DNA of 64,000 nucleotides from Sphingobacterium zeae (GTDB lineage: Bacteria > Bacteroidota > Bacteroidia > Sphingobacteriales > Sphingobacteriaceae). Shown here piece by piece: positions 44,867 through 53,901 of the stretch. The stretch's first letter is position 1; every line of letters starts with the position of its first letter. The DNA is taken from NCBI RefSeq assembly GCF_030818895.1, contig NZ_JAUTBA010000001.1:1550001-1614000 (forward strand). Reading direction: 5' to 3'. Below the pieces are notes generated by a model. It was given only the letters and a program-made list of their open reading frames with translations, searched no databases and was not told where the DNA came from. The translations under genes and the position numbers were made by a program.

Positions 44867-45898
44867 CTATTTAAAATCACTTGGATTCAGCTGAGAAAAT
44901 TTATGTTTCCTATTCATGTAAAAATCCACAATGATGGACTTATTGTACTGCCCCTTTGTATTTCCCCTGTGGTTGTATTTTTTACGTTTTTTAGCATTTT
45001 TAAAAATATTTAAGAAGAAATACTGATGCGCGCGGCTGATTGCCCAGGCATCTTTGGGTTTGCGATCGATAAGGAATTTGCCAAGCGCAGCAAAATCAAA
45101 CCATAGTCGGATGAAAATAATAAATATCGCTTTACCTAAGGGCAAGTTCTTTTGCAGCATAACCATATTATTCCTAAAATTAAGATAGGTTTTTTTTGGA
45201 TTGCTAGCGTTGAGCGTTCCGCCCCCAACGTGGTAAACAATAGATTTAGGGCAATAGCCAATGCCATAGCCCATCTTTTTCAATCGCCAGCACAAGTCAA
45301 TTTCTTCCATATGCGCAAAGAAATCTTCATCTAGCCCCTCCGCCGCCTCCCAAGCTTCCGAACGGATAAAAAGTGCAGCTCCAGAGGCCCAGAAGATCTC
45401 TGATTCCTCCTCGTACTGTCCTTCGTCGTCTTCCACTTCATGTAGGATTCTACCTCTGCAGAAAGGAAATCCAAAGTAATCCAAATATCCCCCAGCTGCT
45501 CCAGCATGTTCAAACTTCTGCTTATCATGGAATGAACGTATTTTGGGCTGTGCTGCTGCCAGGGAAGGGTTTCTTTCCAAGTATTCAATCACGGGTTCAA
45601 TCCAGTTTTGGCTCACTTCGACATCCGAATTCAGGAGTACATAGTAATCAGCATCTACACGCTGCAGTATTTTGTTATAACCTCCTGCGAAGCCATAGTT
45701 TTTATCATTTTCAAGTATAGTAATCGTCGGATAGTACTGTTTCACAAATGAAATTGAATCATCATCGGAGGCATTGTCTCCAATGACAAATTCGACATTC
45801 GGATACGAACTATTATATACGGATGGCAAAAATTTTTCCAGGAAAAATCGACCATTCCAATTGAGGATAACGACAGCTACTTTGGGTAATTTACTCAT
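44867..45898 (-). CDS. Glycosyltransferase family 2
   Basis: The protein has 343 residues. It has the GT-A fold pattern of family 2: VAVVILNWNGRFFLEKFLPSVYNSSYPNVEFVIGDNASDDDS, a DxD-like LLNSDVEV and the acceptor region ASGAALFIRSEAWEAAEGLDEDFFAHMEEIDLCWRL. It has no long membrane segment. Sugar and acceptor are unknown; surface polysaccharide or lipid A decoration is likely because the next gene upstream is an LpxL-like acyltransferase with which it overlaps by four bases. Confidence 0.9.
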   Translation of the reverse strand: MSKLPKVAVVILNWNGRFFLEKFLPSVYNSSYPNVEFVIGDNASDDDSISFVKQYYPTITILENDKNYGFAGGYNKILQRVDADYYVLLNSDVEVSQNWIEPVIEYLERNPSLAAAQPKIRSFHDKQKFEHAGAAGGYLDYFGFPFCRGRILHEVEDDEGQYEEESEIFWASGAALFIRSEAWEAAEGLDEDFFAHMEEIDLCWRLKKMGYGIGYCPKSIVYHVGGGTLNASNPKKTYLNFRNNMVMLQKNLPLGKAIFIIFIRLWFDFAALGKFLIDRKPKDAWAISRAHQYFFLNIFKNAKKRKKYNHRGNTKGQYNKSIIVDFYMNRKHKFSQLNPSDFK

Positions 45899-46761
45899 TT
45901 TCTACGTTTTCTTTTCCAGCGATTATGTGACCATAACCAATATTCTGGGTTTTCACGAATAAGCTGTTCAGCAAATTGATTGTGTATATCGGTAATTTCA
46001 TGCTCGCCAAAGCCACTTGGATCTTCGATTAAAGTAACGAATTTACAGAAATACTGCCCTCTTTTGGGCTTTCTTCCGATATAACAATAGACCACAGGTG
46101 CTTTACTTATTCTAGAAAGTCTTTCGGCTCCTGTATAGACCAATGTTTCCTGATTTAGCCAATTAATAAAATAATCGGAATCCGAATACAGCGGTGTTTG
46201 ATCCGCAACGAGTATACTGATATTGGGCTGGCCCTTCAACTTGACGATATGACGGAGTATTTGTTTCATTGGTACCATTTCGGCACCAAACCGGCCCCGC
46301 ATGCCATTGTAAACCTTGTCAATATCTTTGTTATTGAGTGGTTTGTATACAATCAACGTTGGAAAGTTTGTGATTAAACTCAAACGGTGAATACCAAGCT
46401 CCCAGTTGGCATAATGCGACGTTACCCCAATGACATTCTTGCCGGCCTCAAGATGTCTTGTCAATTCCTCCTCATTTTCCAACATCATTCTTTGCTTCAC
46501 TTCCTCAGCAGTAATTGTTTTTAATTTAATCGACTCGACAAGGAGGTCCGGAAAAAAACGGTAAAACTTTTTAGCAATTAGAAGTCGCTCTTTATCCGTT
46601 TTTTCAGGAAAAGCATTTTTTAAATTCTGAAATACAATATTCTTCCTATAGCCAATCATATAGTAGAGTATGTAATAAAGCCCATCGGAGATCAAATACA
46701 GAAACCAATAGGGGAGAAGAGATATAATATAGATTAATGCGTTTAACGCTTTTTGTTTCAT
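45895..46761 (-). CDS. Lysophospholipid/lipid A acyltransferase (LpxL/HtrB family)
   Basis: The 288-residue inner-membrane protein has an N-terminal membrane helix (LIYIISLLPYWFLYLISDGLYYIL) and the catalytic H-x4-D/E motif in GVTSHYANWELG, plus VADQTPLYSDSDYF and ELIRENPEYWLWSHNRWKR. LpxL-type enzymes add secondary acyl chains to lipid A. In Bacteroidota some members acylate other lipids. It overlaps the GT2 gene, suggesting coupled expression. Confidence 0.9.
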   Translation of the reverse strand: MKQKALNALIYIISLLPYWFLYLISDGLYYILYYMIGYRKNIVFQNLKNAFPEKTDKERLLIAKKFYRFFPDLLVESIKLKTITAEEVKQRMMLENEEELTRHLEAGKNVIGVTSHYANWELGIHRLSLITNFPTLIVYKPLNNKDIDKVYNGMRGRFGAEMVPMKQILRHIVKLKGQPNISILVADQTPLYSDSDYFINWLNQETLVYTGAERLSRISKAPVVYCYIGRKPKRGQYFCKFVTLIEDPSGFGEHEITDIHNQFAEQLIRENPEYWLWSHNRWKRKRRK

Positions 46762-46811
46762 GCTATAGCTAAAATTCCCAGTTGTTCTTTACAAATATCC
46801 TTAATTTAAGT

Positions 46812-46819
46812 TATTTTTG
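46812..46819 (+). promoter_or_regulatory. -7 element for the WbqC-like gene
   Basis: TATTTTTG matches TAnnTTTG; a TTTA 20 bases upstream is a weak -33 box. Confidence 0.45.
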
Positions 46820-46849
46820 CGTCACTTATAACAAAAATCATCAGTTTTT

Positions 46850-47461
46850 ATGGAATCGCAGTTATTACTTCCCGCATGTTATCTTCCACCGATATCTTAC
46901 TTTCATACGATACAAGAGCATAATCTTAATTTAGTCATCGAGAAATATGAGCATTTTCAAAAGCAAAGTTATCGTACAAGAGCACGTATTGCTTCTGCGA
47001 ATGGTGTGCAGGATTTGATTGTACCGATTCAACATGGCAATAAAGATCGTGTTCCGATGAAAGATATTCGTATAAGTTATGAGTTTGACTGGCAGCGTCT
47101 ACACTGGCTAAGTATTCAGACTGCTTATCGTAGTTCTGCTTATTTTGAGTACTATGAAGATGATTTTATACATTTTTACGAAGCGAAATTCGACTATCTT
47201 TTAGATTTTAATGTGGCTCAGTTGGAACTGCTTCTTAAATCTATCAAGCTTAAGCGCGCTGTGAATTTTACCCAAGAGTACGTGGCAGCTCCAGCGGATA
47301 CGATCGATTATCGTAATGCTATACATCCCAAAAAGAAAAGTATATTGGCTAATCCAAAAGAGTATTATCAAGTTTTTTCAGATAAGAATGGATTCTACCC
47401 CGATCTAAGTATAATCGATTTGCTCTTCAATCAAGGGCCACAATCAAAAAGTTATCTATAA
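46850..47461 (+). CDS. WbqC family protein
   Basis: The 203-residue protein belongs to the WbqC-like family: PACYLPPISYFHTIQEHNLNLVIEKYEHFQKQSYRTRARIASANGVQDLIVPIQHG is the conserved N-terminal part, and IRISYEFDWQRLHWLSIQTAYRSSAYFEYYEDDF follows. Family members occur in polysaccharide loci but their chemistry is unproven. The lipid A-type acyltransferase and GT2 genes lie divergent across an 88-base gap, consistent with an envelope function. Confidence 0.85.
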   Translation: MESQLLLPACYLPPISYFHTIQEHNLNLVIEKYEHFQKQSYRTRARIASANGVQDLIVPIQHGNKDRVPMKDIRISYEFDWQRLHWLSIQTAYRSSAYFEYYEDDFIHFYEAKFDYLLDFNVAQLELLLKSIKLKRAVNFTQEYVAAPADTIDYRNAIHPKKKSILANPKEYYQVFSDKNGFYPDLSIIDLLFNQGPQSKSYL

Positions 47462-47481
47462 TCGCCCATATTCTTTGAACA

Positions 47482-47523
47482 AAATACGTTTTATATTGTT
47501 GTTATTCAGTATAAAACGTATTT
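47482..47523 (+). promoter_or_regulatory. 14-base inverted repeat directly before an outer-membrane gene
   Basis: AAATACGTTTTATA (47482-47495) and its exact complement (47510-47523) flank a 14-base loop, ending two bases before the ATG at 47526. It has no T run, so a terminator of wbqC is less likely than an operator or an mRNA hairpin that masks the start. Confidence 0.45.
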
Positions 47524-47525
47524 AA

Positions 47526-48212
47526 ATGAAACGAATCCTATTAAGTTTTATTTTGCTCGGTGCTATTTGTGCCAGTGCTTTCGCTCAAGGGGGCGTTGAC
47601 ACGATACATTATAGAAAAGTATACTATTGGGGAACGACAGGTATGGGTTTTCCTATTGGAAAAACAAAAGAGATACTTTCGCCAAAATTTTCTGGAAGTA
47701 TTGGCTTGGATATTTCCCTGAAAGATCCAAAGTTTTTTGTGTCTCCCACACTGTACACCCTTTCGTTTAAGTACAGACAACCCTTGATTGATCCGGATTT
47801 CGAATATCGGTTAGAAGATGCCAATACGAATTTCTATACGTTATCATTTTCTGGAGGTATTAGAAAGCAGATGCGCCGACTAAATATGTATGGTTTTGTA
47901 GGGCCTGGTGTTGGTCTGACAAGTGAGCCGAGAGCACGTGTGCTTGCTGATCAGAAGCTTGTTAAGATGGAGAGTAAAAATCACCTGAATTTCTCCAGTA
48001 AAATAGGCGCTGGCGCTGACTACAAGTTTAATGGATTCTTTTTAGGTTTGGAGCTCGGCTATCTTCATAATTTTAGAAAAATACAGAATATCCCTGTCAA
48101 TATCTTCACCGTCATGGTGGGATTAAAATCCGATATTACGCAGATTGGAGACAAAGTCATTGATGTCATCGGTATAGATGGTTCCATCAGCGGAAAAAAA
48201 GACAAAAAGTAA
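47526..48212 (+). CDS. Outer membrane beta-barrel protein
   Basis: The 228-residue protein has a signal peptide (MKRILLSFILLGAICASAFA) followed by alternating strands typical of a small beta barrel: KFFVSPTLYTLSFKYRQP, NFYTLSFSGGIRKQ, LNMYGFVGPGVGLTSEP, FSSKIGAGADYKF and FFLGLELGYLHNF. No known family is recognisable. It ends one base before the convergent YihY-type gene. Confidence 0.75.
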   Translation: MKRILLSFILLGAICASAFAQGGVDTIHYRKVYYWGTTGMGFPIGKTKEILSPKFSGSIGLDISLKDPKFFVSPTLYTLSFKYRQPLIDPDFEYRLEDANTNFYTLSFSGGIRKQMRRLNMYGFVGPGVGLTSEPRARVLADQKLVKMESKNHLNFSSKIGAGADYKFNGFFLGLELGYLHNFRKIQNIPVNIFTVMVGLKSDITQIGDKVIDVIGIDGSISGKKDKK

Positions 48213-48213
48213 A

Positions 48214-49218
48214 TTATTGTTTTAAGATCTGAATGGTATCTCCGACGTGTGCTTCAGCATCGCTTCCAATTTTTTTAACTTTTTCTGTTTGTTCAACCGC
48301 TACTGCGAATGCGGAAGGTACAATGCCTGAGCCAAATTTAATGGCATAAAATTTAGTGAATTCTGCGCCAAAGTACAATATAGCAGCTGAATAGTAGATC
48401 CATAATAGCATAACGATGATGGATCCTGCAGCTCCATAAAAACTAGCCGTGGATGAAACGTTGAGATAGATTGAAATACCATATCTACCTAGCATAAAAA
48501 GTAGTCCTGTAAAGATGGCTCCACCGAGCATATCTCTGAATTTTACCTTAGCATCGGGAAGGAAGGAGAAGATATATCCGAATAAGATGACAATGACTGA
48601 AAAGGTGATGCCTGTATTTACCCAAGAAATAAGGGAAATTGGAATAAAGGGAAAATACGTCATCACTAAATTGGTCACTGCGACAATAAGTCCATTGATC
48701 ATCAGTGAGGCAATAAGTAAAAATCCCAAGGCAATCACGATAGAAAAAGAGATCAATCTGTTGATGATCAGTTTGAGCCATCCTTTTTTCGGCTTGGGTT
48801 TTACTTTCCAGATATTATTAATCGAATCCTGTATATCAACGAATAAGGTCGTGGAAGATAGGATCAATGTAACAATACCTATCGTGATTCCCATATTGGA
48901 TTTATTTTCGAATGTGATCTTCTGCAGATAAGACTGAATTTGGGTAGTTACGTCCTGTCCAAAAAGTACCATGACCTCTTCCAACACCTGATCTTGGGCC
49001 GAAGATCCGCTTTGAAGATGTTCTCCGTAAAAAAATCCTATACACCAGATCACGATCATAAGAAGTGGTCCGATGGAGAAAACTGTGTAATAAGCAAGTG
49101 AAGCACTCTTCTTCATGCATTTGTCATCATTAAACCCATTAAATGCATCCACTAAAACATGCCAAATGTCTCTCCAATAAACGAGTGTAAATAAATTTCT
49201 AAGTGTAATGTGCTTCAT
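48214..49218 (-). CDS. YihY/BrkB-type inner membrane protein
   Basis: The 334-residue protein has six membrane helices and the YihY/UPF0761 pattern: ASLAYYTVFSIGPLLMIVIWCIGFFYGE, SSTTLFVDIQDSINNIWKVKPKPKKGW, and LPDAKVKFRDMLGGAIFTGLLFMLGRYGISIYL with SFYGAAGSIIVMLLWIYYSAAILYFGAEF. The family was wrongly linked with ribonuclease BN; its role is unknown. A hydrophilic tail of about 40 residues follows. It lies downstream of the acyl-CoA ligase on the same strand, 35 bases away. Confidence 0.9.
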   Translation of the reverse strand: MKHITLRNLFTLVYWRDIWHVLVDAFNGFNDDKCMKKSASLAYYTVFSIGPLLMIVIWCIGFFYGEHLQSGSSAQDQVLEEVMVLFGQDVTTQIQSYLQKITFENKSNMGITIGIVTLILSSTTLFVDIQDSINNIWKVKPKPKKGWLKLIINRLISFSIVIALGFLLIASLMINGLIVAVTNLVMTYFPFIPISLISWVNTGITFSVIVILFGYIFSFLPDAKVKFRDMLGGAIFTGLLFMLGRYGISIYLNVSSTASFYGAAGSIIVMLLWIYYSAAILYFGAEFTKFYAIKFGSGIVPSAFAVAVEQTEKVKKIGSDAEAHVGDTIQILKQ

Positions 49219-49253
49219 AATACGATGATCAGTCCCAATAATCGTGCAAATTG

Positions 49254-51020
49254 TTATTCTTGGTTCTGTTCCTGATACAATTTGTCGATCGCCGTTTCGT
49301 TCTCTTTTAAAATAATCTTTCGTTTTAAACTCAATTTTGGGGTTAATTGACCGTCATTAATGGTCCATTCCTTCGGAAGTATAATGAATTTCTTAACAAT
49401 TTCCCAATGTCCAAAATTAGTGGATAACCGGTTAATTTCATCCTGATATTTTTGGATTACCTCCGAATTTTTAATGAGTTCTTCATTTGATGATAGGTTG
49501 ATCCCTTTTTGACTTGCCCATTTGGACAGCACATCAAATGCCGGAACGATTAAAGCTCCGGGAAATTTTCTGTTTTCGCCAAAAACCATCACTTGTCCTA
49601 TTAAAGTGGATTCCATGAGCTTATTTTCAATGGATTGTGGAGCGATATATTTGCCGCCGGCAGTTTTGAACATTTCCTTCTTGCGGTCGGTGATTTTAAG
49701 AAAACCATCGGCTGTGATTTCTCCAATATCACCTGTTTTGAAAAATCCTTGATCGTCAAAAGCTTCTTTGGTAGCATCTTCATTTTTGTAATAGCCTATG
49801 GTAATACTCGGGCCTTTCACTAGGATTTCTCCGTCTTCAGCGATCTTTACCTCTAAATTTTTAAGGGGTTTACCCACAGTTCCAAATTTTAATCCATTTT
49901 GTAAGTAAGAATTGACGGCGATTACGGGAGAAGTTTCAGTCAGCCCATATCCTTCAAGTACTTTAAGTCCAGCCGCCCAAAATACACGCGCTAACCGTTC
50001 TTGAAGGGCAGCGCCGCCGGACACGATAATCTTAATATTTCCTCCAAGCGCTTCTTGCCATTTTGAGAATATCAGTTTTCTTGCAATCGCAAGTTTAAGA
50101 TTATAAAGCGCTCCATTATGTTCAGGTTCTTGGAATTTCAAACCTAAATTAACAGCCCAGAAGAAGATTTTCTTTTTTACACCAGTTAGCGCTTTCCCCT
50201 TTTCAATGATCTTGTCATATACTTTTTCCAGTACTCGAGGTACGGTGGTGAATAAATCTGGTTTAACATCGTTGATGTCCGCAACAACGTTGTCTAGGTT
50301 TTCCGAAAAATAAATCTGAATACCTTTGGAATAGTACATGTAGACTACCATGCGTTCAAAAATATGGCATAAAGGCAGGAAGCTTAATGCCGTTTTGAAG
50401 TCGGCCCGGATCAGGTGGTTGCAAGCCAAGACATTACTGTACACATTTTTGTGTGAGAGATAGACTCCCTTGGGACGCCCAGTGGTTCCTGAAGTATAGA
50501 TCAAAGTTAACAGATCATCTTCCGTTACAGCATCGCGAAATGGCGTTAAATCGGTGATGTCATCTTTGGTAGTTTCGATGAATGCTCTTAGGTGCGTATA
50601 ATTTTCGATAGCATCAAATGTATACAATTGTGGGTGAATTCCATGCTCGTTGATCGCTTGTTCAATACGGTCTGTTAACTCCCTGTTGCTAACAAATAGG
50701 ACGTTTACATCTGAATCATTTACAATAAATGAAAGGTCCTGCGCAGATAGGGTAGGATACAGGGGCACGGTTGCAAGGCCTATTTGGTTGCAGGCAAAAT
50801 CAACTAAATTCCATTCAGGTCTGTTGCCGGACATAATTCCTACCCGGTCACCTTTCTTGAGCCCGAGCTTCAGTAGTGCCCTGCTTAAGGAGTCAATAGC
50901 ATCTGTGTATTCTTTGGTAGAATACGTTTTCCATTGGCCATTTCCATCGCGACCCGCTACCATAATGTCCTTTGCGTAATTTTCTTTATATAATGTTATA
51001 AAGTCAAAAATTCTGCCCAT
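49254..51020 (-). CDS. Long-chain acyl-CoA ligase (AMP-forming)
   Basis: The 588-residue enzyme activates fatty acids to acyl-CoA through an acyl-adenylate. It has the P-loop-like LIYTSGTTGRPKGVYLSHKN, the FFTTVPRVLEKVYDKI region, EGYGLTETSPVIAVN and GDIGEITADGFLKITDRKKEMFKTAGGKYIAPQ, the long-chain ACSL-type layout. The catalytic C-terminal lysine is in PKLSLKRKIILKEN. Transport into the cell and use in beta-oxidation or lipid synthesis is the expected role. Confidence 0.93.
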   Translation of the reverse strand: MGRIFDFITLYKENYAKDIMVAGRDGNGQWKTYSTKEYTDAIDSLSRALLKLGLKKGDRVGIMSGNRPEWNLVDFACNQIGLATVPLYPTLSAQDLSFIVNDSDVNVLFVSNRELTDRIEQAINEHGIHPQLYTFDAIENYTHLRAFIETTKDDITDLTPFRDAVTEDDLLTLIYTSGTTGRPKGVYLSHKNVYSNVLACNHLIRADFKTALSFLPLCHIFERMVVYMYYSKGIQIYFSENLDNVVADINDVKPDLFTTVPRVLEKVYDKIIEKGKALTGVKKKIFFWAVNLGLKFQEPEHNGALYNLKLAIARKLIFSKWQEALGGNIKIIVSGGAALQERLARVFWAAGLKVLEGYGLTETSPVIAVNSYLQNGLKFGTVGKPLKNLEVKIAEDGEILVKGPSITIGYYKNEDATKEAFDDQGFFKTGDIGEITADGFLKITDRKKEMFKTAGGKYIAPQSIENKLMESTLIGQVMVFGENRKFPGALIVPAFDVLSKWASQKGINLSSNEELIKNSEVIQKYQDEINRLSTNFGHWEIVKKFIILPKEWTINDGQLTPKLSLKRKIILKENETAIDKLYQEQNQE

Positions 51021-51210
51021 ATCACTTGAGTTTATTGGTTATTACTACATGCTGTATTGTCTTAAATATAAAAAAAATATCAGAAATAAAGTTGGAGAAT
51101 TTGGGATTAATAGCATAACAATTCAAACATTATGTCGTTATAGCTGTGATGTAATATTTATTTTACTTAAAATGTCTTTCTAATAGAAGGTTTGTTAAAT
51201 AGTCTTCAGG

Positions 51211-51231
51211 ATATGCAATTGTATTGCATAT
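51211..51231. promoter_or_regulatory. 9-base perfect inverted repeat (operator-like)
   Basis: ATATGCAAT and ATTGCATAT flank TGT. It sits 58 bases before the next plus-strand gene and about 190 bases upstream of the acyl-CoA ligase gene. A dimeric regulator could bind here, with no candidate in the window. Confidence 0.4.
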
Positions 51232-51288
51232 AAAAAGCATTTTATCTATGTTTGGAAAAAAGGTAAAGCAAAAAAGCGTACGATTTTT

Positions 51289-51789
51289 ATGAAGAAAATA
51301 TTTTTAGCCGTTAGTGGAATGCTGATGTTTGGTGCATTATCCAATAGAGCGTTAGCTCAATTGGACAATAGAGGCGCTATTGGTGGACGATTTGGGTCCG
51401 CTCAGGGAATTACTTATCGTCATACGCTTAATTCGGATCATGCATTGGAAGGTATCATGAGTATTCAGAGCAATTCTGACTTCCGCCGTTTCCGTGTCGT
51501 AGGCTTATATGAAATATATAAACCGCTGGCTGCCGGATTCAATTGGTATTATGGTTTTGGCGGTAGCGTCGGTTCTTTTAAAGAGAAAGATAAAATTTTC
51601 GATGGTAAACGTCAGTCATTTGATTCACAGCTCGACCTGAGTATTGATGGTATTGTTGGAATTGAATTTAACGTTCCACAATCACCATTTCAGATCTCAT
51701 TGGATGTAAAACCTTACTTTGATTTTCTAAATGAATCGAGCATCAAATTATTTGACCCGGTCGGTTTTTCAGTAAGGTATAAATTTTAA
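51289..51789 (+). CDS. Small outer-membrane beta-barrel protein
   Basis: The 166-residue protein has a signal peptide (MKKIFLAVSGMLMFGALSNRALA) and strand-rich sequence: GAIGGRFGSAQGITYRHTL, FRVVGLYEIYKPL, FNWYYGFGGSVGSF, DLSIDGIVGIEF and FQISLDVKPYFDF. It ends VRYKF, with a terminal aromatic typical of outer-membrane barrels. No named family was recognised. Confidence 0.75.
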   Translation: MKKIFLAVSGMLMFGALSNRALAQLDNRGAIGGRFGSAQGITYRHTLNSDHALEGIMSIQSNSDFRRFRVVGLYEIYKPLAAGFNWYYGFGGSVGSFKEKDKIFDGKRQSFDSQLDLSIDGIVGIEFNVPQSPFQISLDVKPYFDFLNESSIKLFDPVGFSVRYKF

Positions 51790-51791
51790 TA

Positions 51792-51827
51792 AAAAAATAA
51801 TAGCGGAAAACTCCGCTATTATTTTTT
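51792..51827. terminator. Bidirectional intrinsic terminator
   Basis: AATAATAGCGGA pairs with TCCGCTATTATT around a four-base loop and is flanked by A and T runs. It separates the plus-strand barrel gene and the minus-strand M61 peptidase. Confidence 0.88.
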
Positions 51828-51844
51828 ACAGCAATATTTCAGTT

Positions 51845-53590
51845 TTAAGCCATCCAGATTTTACCCAATAATTCCTGCAGGAAGGTTTGATCTTTGAGCG
51901 GACGGATCTCATAAATCTTTTTAGTATTCTTTCTGATATGGACCGGTATCTCGCGCACCAAACCATCCCGGGCCACCAAAAAGTTTAATAGTTCTCCCTC
52001 TTTGGCATGCTGAACAATGAAATCAATTTCTTTATCTTTAACATCGAGTCTGATGTTGTTGATTGCAATGAGTTCATCTCTGACATTCAATCCGGCCTCG
52101 TATGCACCAGAATCTTTTTCCACGGTTGCTACTGAGATTAACCCGTCTACTTTATTTGTGGTAATCCCTAATGTTAAGGTGCTGTTATTAACATTTGTGT
52201 CAATAATTTCATAACCAACTAGATTGAAATAATCGTTATAGTCCAGTTCGCCATCCTGATGCGCCGCGTCGAAAATATCATCTAACGAAGTGCCAGCGAT
52301 GCGCTCCGCGAGACTTTTAAATTCATTTTCTTCAAATCCGCGATCGAGTTTCAGGAAAAACTCTTCATAAGCTTCACGAATAACATCATCCAATTTTAAT
52401 TTACCTTCCGTAGCTGCGATAATTTTAATATCCAGCAATGCTGTCAGCATCGCACCTTTATTATAGTAAGATATACCTGAATTTATTGAATTTTCATCCG
52501 GTCTATAATGTTTAATCCAGGTATCGAAACTTGAGGCAGCTGCAGACTGTATTGCATGCCCGGGACGATTCAATACAATATTAAAATCGTTAGCTAACAA
52601 AGAGAGGTATTCTTTTTCGCTATAGAATCCACATCGTTTAATAATGAGGTTATCATAATACGAAGTGAATCCTTCCATAATCCATAGTCCCGTGGTATAG
52701 TTTTCGGCATCGTAATTGAACGGTCCTAAAGCTTTTGGACGTAAGCGTTTCACATTCCAAAGATGAAAATACTCATGCGCCACAAGGCTCAGGTAATTTT
52801 TGTAACTGGTCTCGTTAAGATAGGCATTTCTTGACGCCCCCAAAACTGTGGAATTGAGATGTTCTAACCCACCACCTCCAGACTGATAATTATGTGTAAT
52901 AATAACATAACGCTTATTTGGGTTAGAACCCCAAATACGGGTTTCTTCTTCAACAATACGGGTGATATCTTTTGTCAATCGTGCTTTATCATAACTTCCC
53001 CCTCCGACCATGGCACACTCATGTTCTACACCTGCAGCATGGAATTTCCAGATATCCTGATTACCGGCTTCGATGGGACTATCGTACAAGATATCAAAAT
53101 TTGGCGCATAAAATTTATGCTCCTCAATTTGCTCAAGCCCGGTTGATATGCTCGTCCAAGTATCTTTTAAATCTATGCTGACTGTAGTCGGATGATCTAT
53201 CCGGTTATCAATATAGAAGAACGTCGCTGTGGGTACAATAAAAGCATGGTCGCTATCAAAAAAATTAGTACGTACTGAAGCTTCAAACCCATAGACGGCA
53301 TAGACTACTTCAATTTGATCCAACGATTCTGTAGGTATTCGCCAGGTATTTTTAGAAATTTTTTGATAGTTGATTGTATTTCCCGTTTTGTCAAGCGGTC
53401 GGAATCGTTCTACATTTTTAGCGTATTCGCGAATCAAATAGGATCCAGGAGACCATACCGGCATTTTTAGATCGACATAAGGCTGGTTGAGATTTGTTAT
53501 GCTCATTTTCACCTCAATATAATGAGCTTGCACTTCTGAAAATGATACTTCAAAATGTATTTCGGGTATGTTTAAATGGTCACTATCCAT
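51845..53590 (-). CDS. M61 family metallopeptidase with PDZ domain
   Basis: The 581-residue protein has an N-terminal beta domain, a gluzincin catalytic domain with HEYFH (about residues 271-275) and the downstream glutamate in GFTSYYDNLI, and a C-terminal PDZ-like domain (about 480-560). HLWNVKRLRPKALGPFNY is the M61 signature. Characterised M61 members are glycyl aminopeptidases. No signal peptide is obvious, so a cytoplasmic role is likely. The peptidase fits the peptide uptake capacity of the four POT proteins. Confidence 0.92.
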   Translation of the reverse strand: MDSDHLNIPEIHFEVSFSEVQAHYIEVKMSITNLNQPYVDLKMPVWSPGSYLIREYAKNVERFRPLDKTGNTINYQKISKNTWRIPTESLDQIEVVYAVYGFEASVRTNFFDSDHAFIVPTATFFYIDNRIDHPTTVSIDLKDTWTSISTGLEQIEEHKFYAPNFDILYDSPIEAGNQDIWKFHAAGVEHECAMVGGGSYDKARLTKDITRIVEEETRIWGSNPNKRYVIITHNYQSGGGGLEHLNSTVLGASRNAYLNETSYKNYLSLVAHEYFHLWNVKRLRPKALGPFNYDAENYTTGLWIMEGFTSYYDNLIIKRCGFYSEKEYLSLLANDFNIVLNRPGHAIQSAAASSFDTWIKHYRPDENSINSGISYYNKGAMLTALLDIKIIAATEGKLKLDDVIREAYEEFFLKLDRGFEENEFKSLAERIAGTSLDDIFDAAHQDGELDYNDYFNLVGYEIIDTNVNNSTLTLGITTNKVDGLISVATVEKDSGAYEAGLNVRDELIAINNIRLDVKDKEIDFIVQHAKEGELLNFLVARDGLVREIPVHIRKNTKKIYEIRPLKDQTFLQELLGKIWMA

Positions 53591-53901
53591 GAAAAATAAA
53601 TTTAGTATGAGCTCACAAAGCTAGAAAGTATCGTATGATTAATCAAACAAAAAAATATATTAATGGTTCTTTAATAACTGCAATAGGTATGAAATAGTAG
53701 GTCATAGGAAGATATTAAAATTCTCTCCAATATACTATTTTTCAGTAAAAGATATAGTATAATTTGAACAATTATTCGTGTTGCTTTCGAAGGAAACCCT
53801 ATTTATGAGGTTTGTTGAAAGACGCAAAAAATCTGTTTTTTATCAGAATTTTTGCTAAGTTTGATACAATAGTTTATTGGGGAAAATAATCAAGAATTTG
53901 T
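53591..53901. other. Divergent intergenic region, M61 peptidase / N-acetylglucosamine kinase-like
   Basis: About 310 bases without a convincing coding frame. A -7-like TAAGTTTG for the plus-strand gene lies at 53856-53863. Confidence 0.5.
53856..53863 (+). promoter_or_regulatory. -7 element for the N-acetylglucosamine kinase-like gene
   Basis: TAAGTTTG matches TAnnTTTG; the leader would be about 35 bases. The -33 region is T-rich without a clear TTG. Confidence 0.45.
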
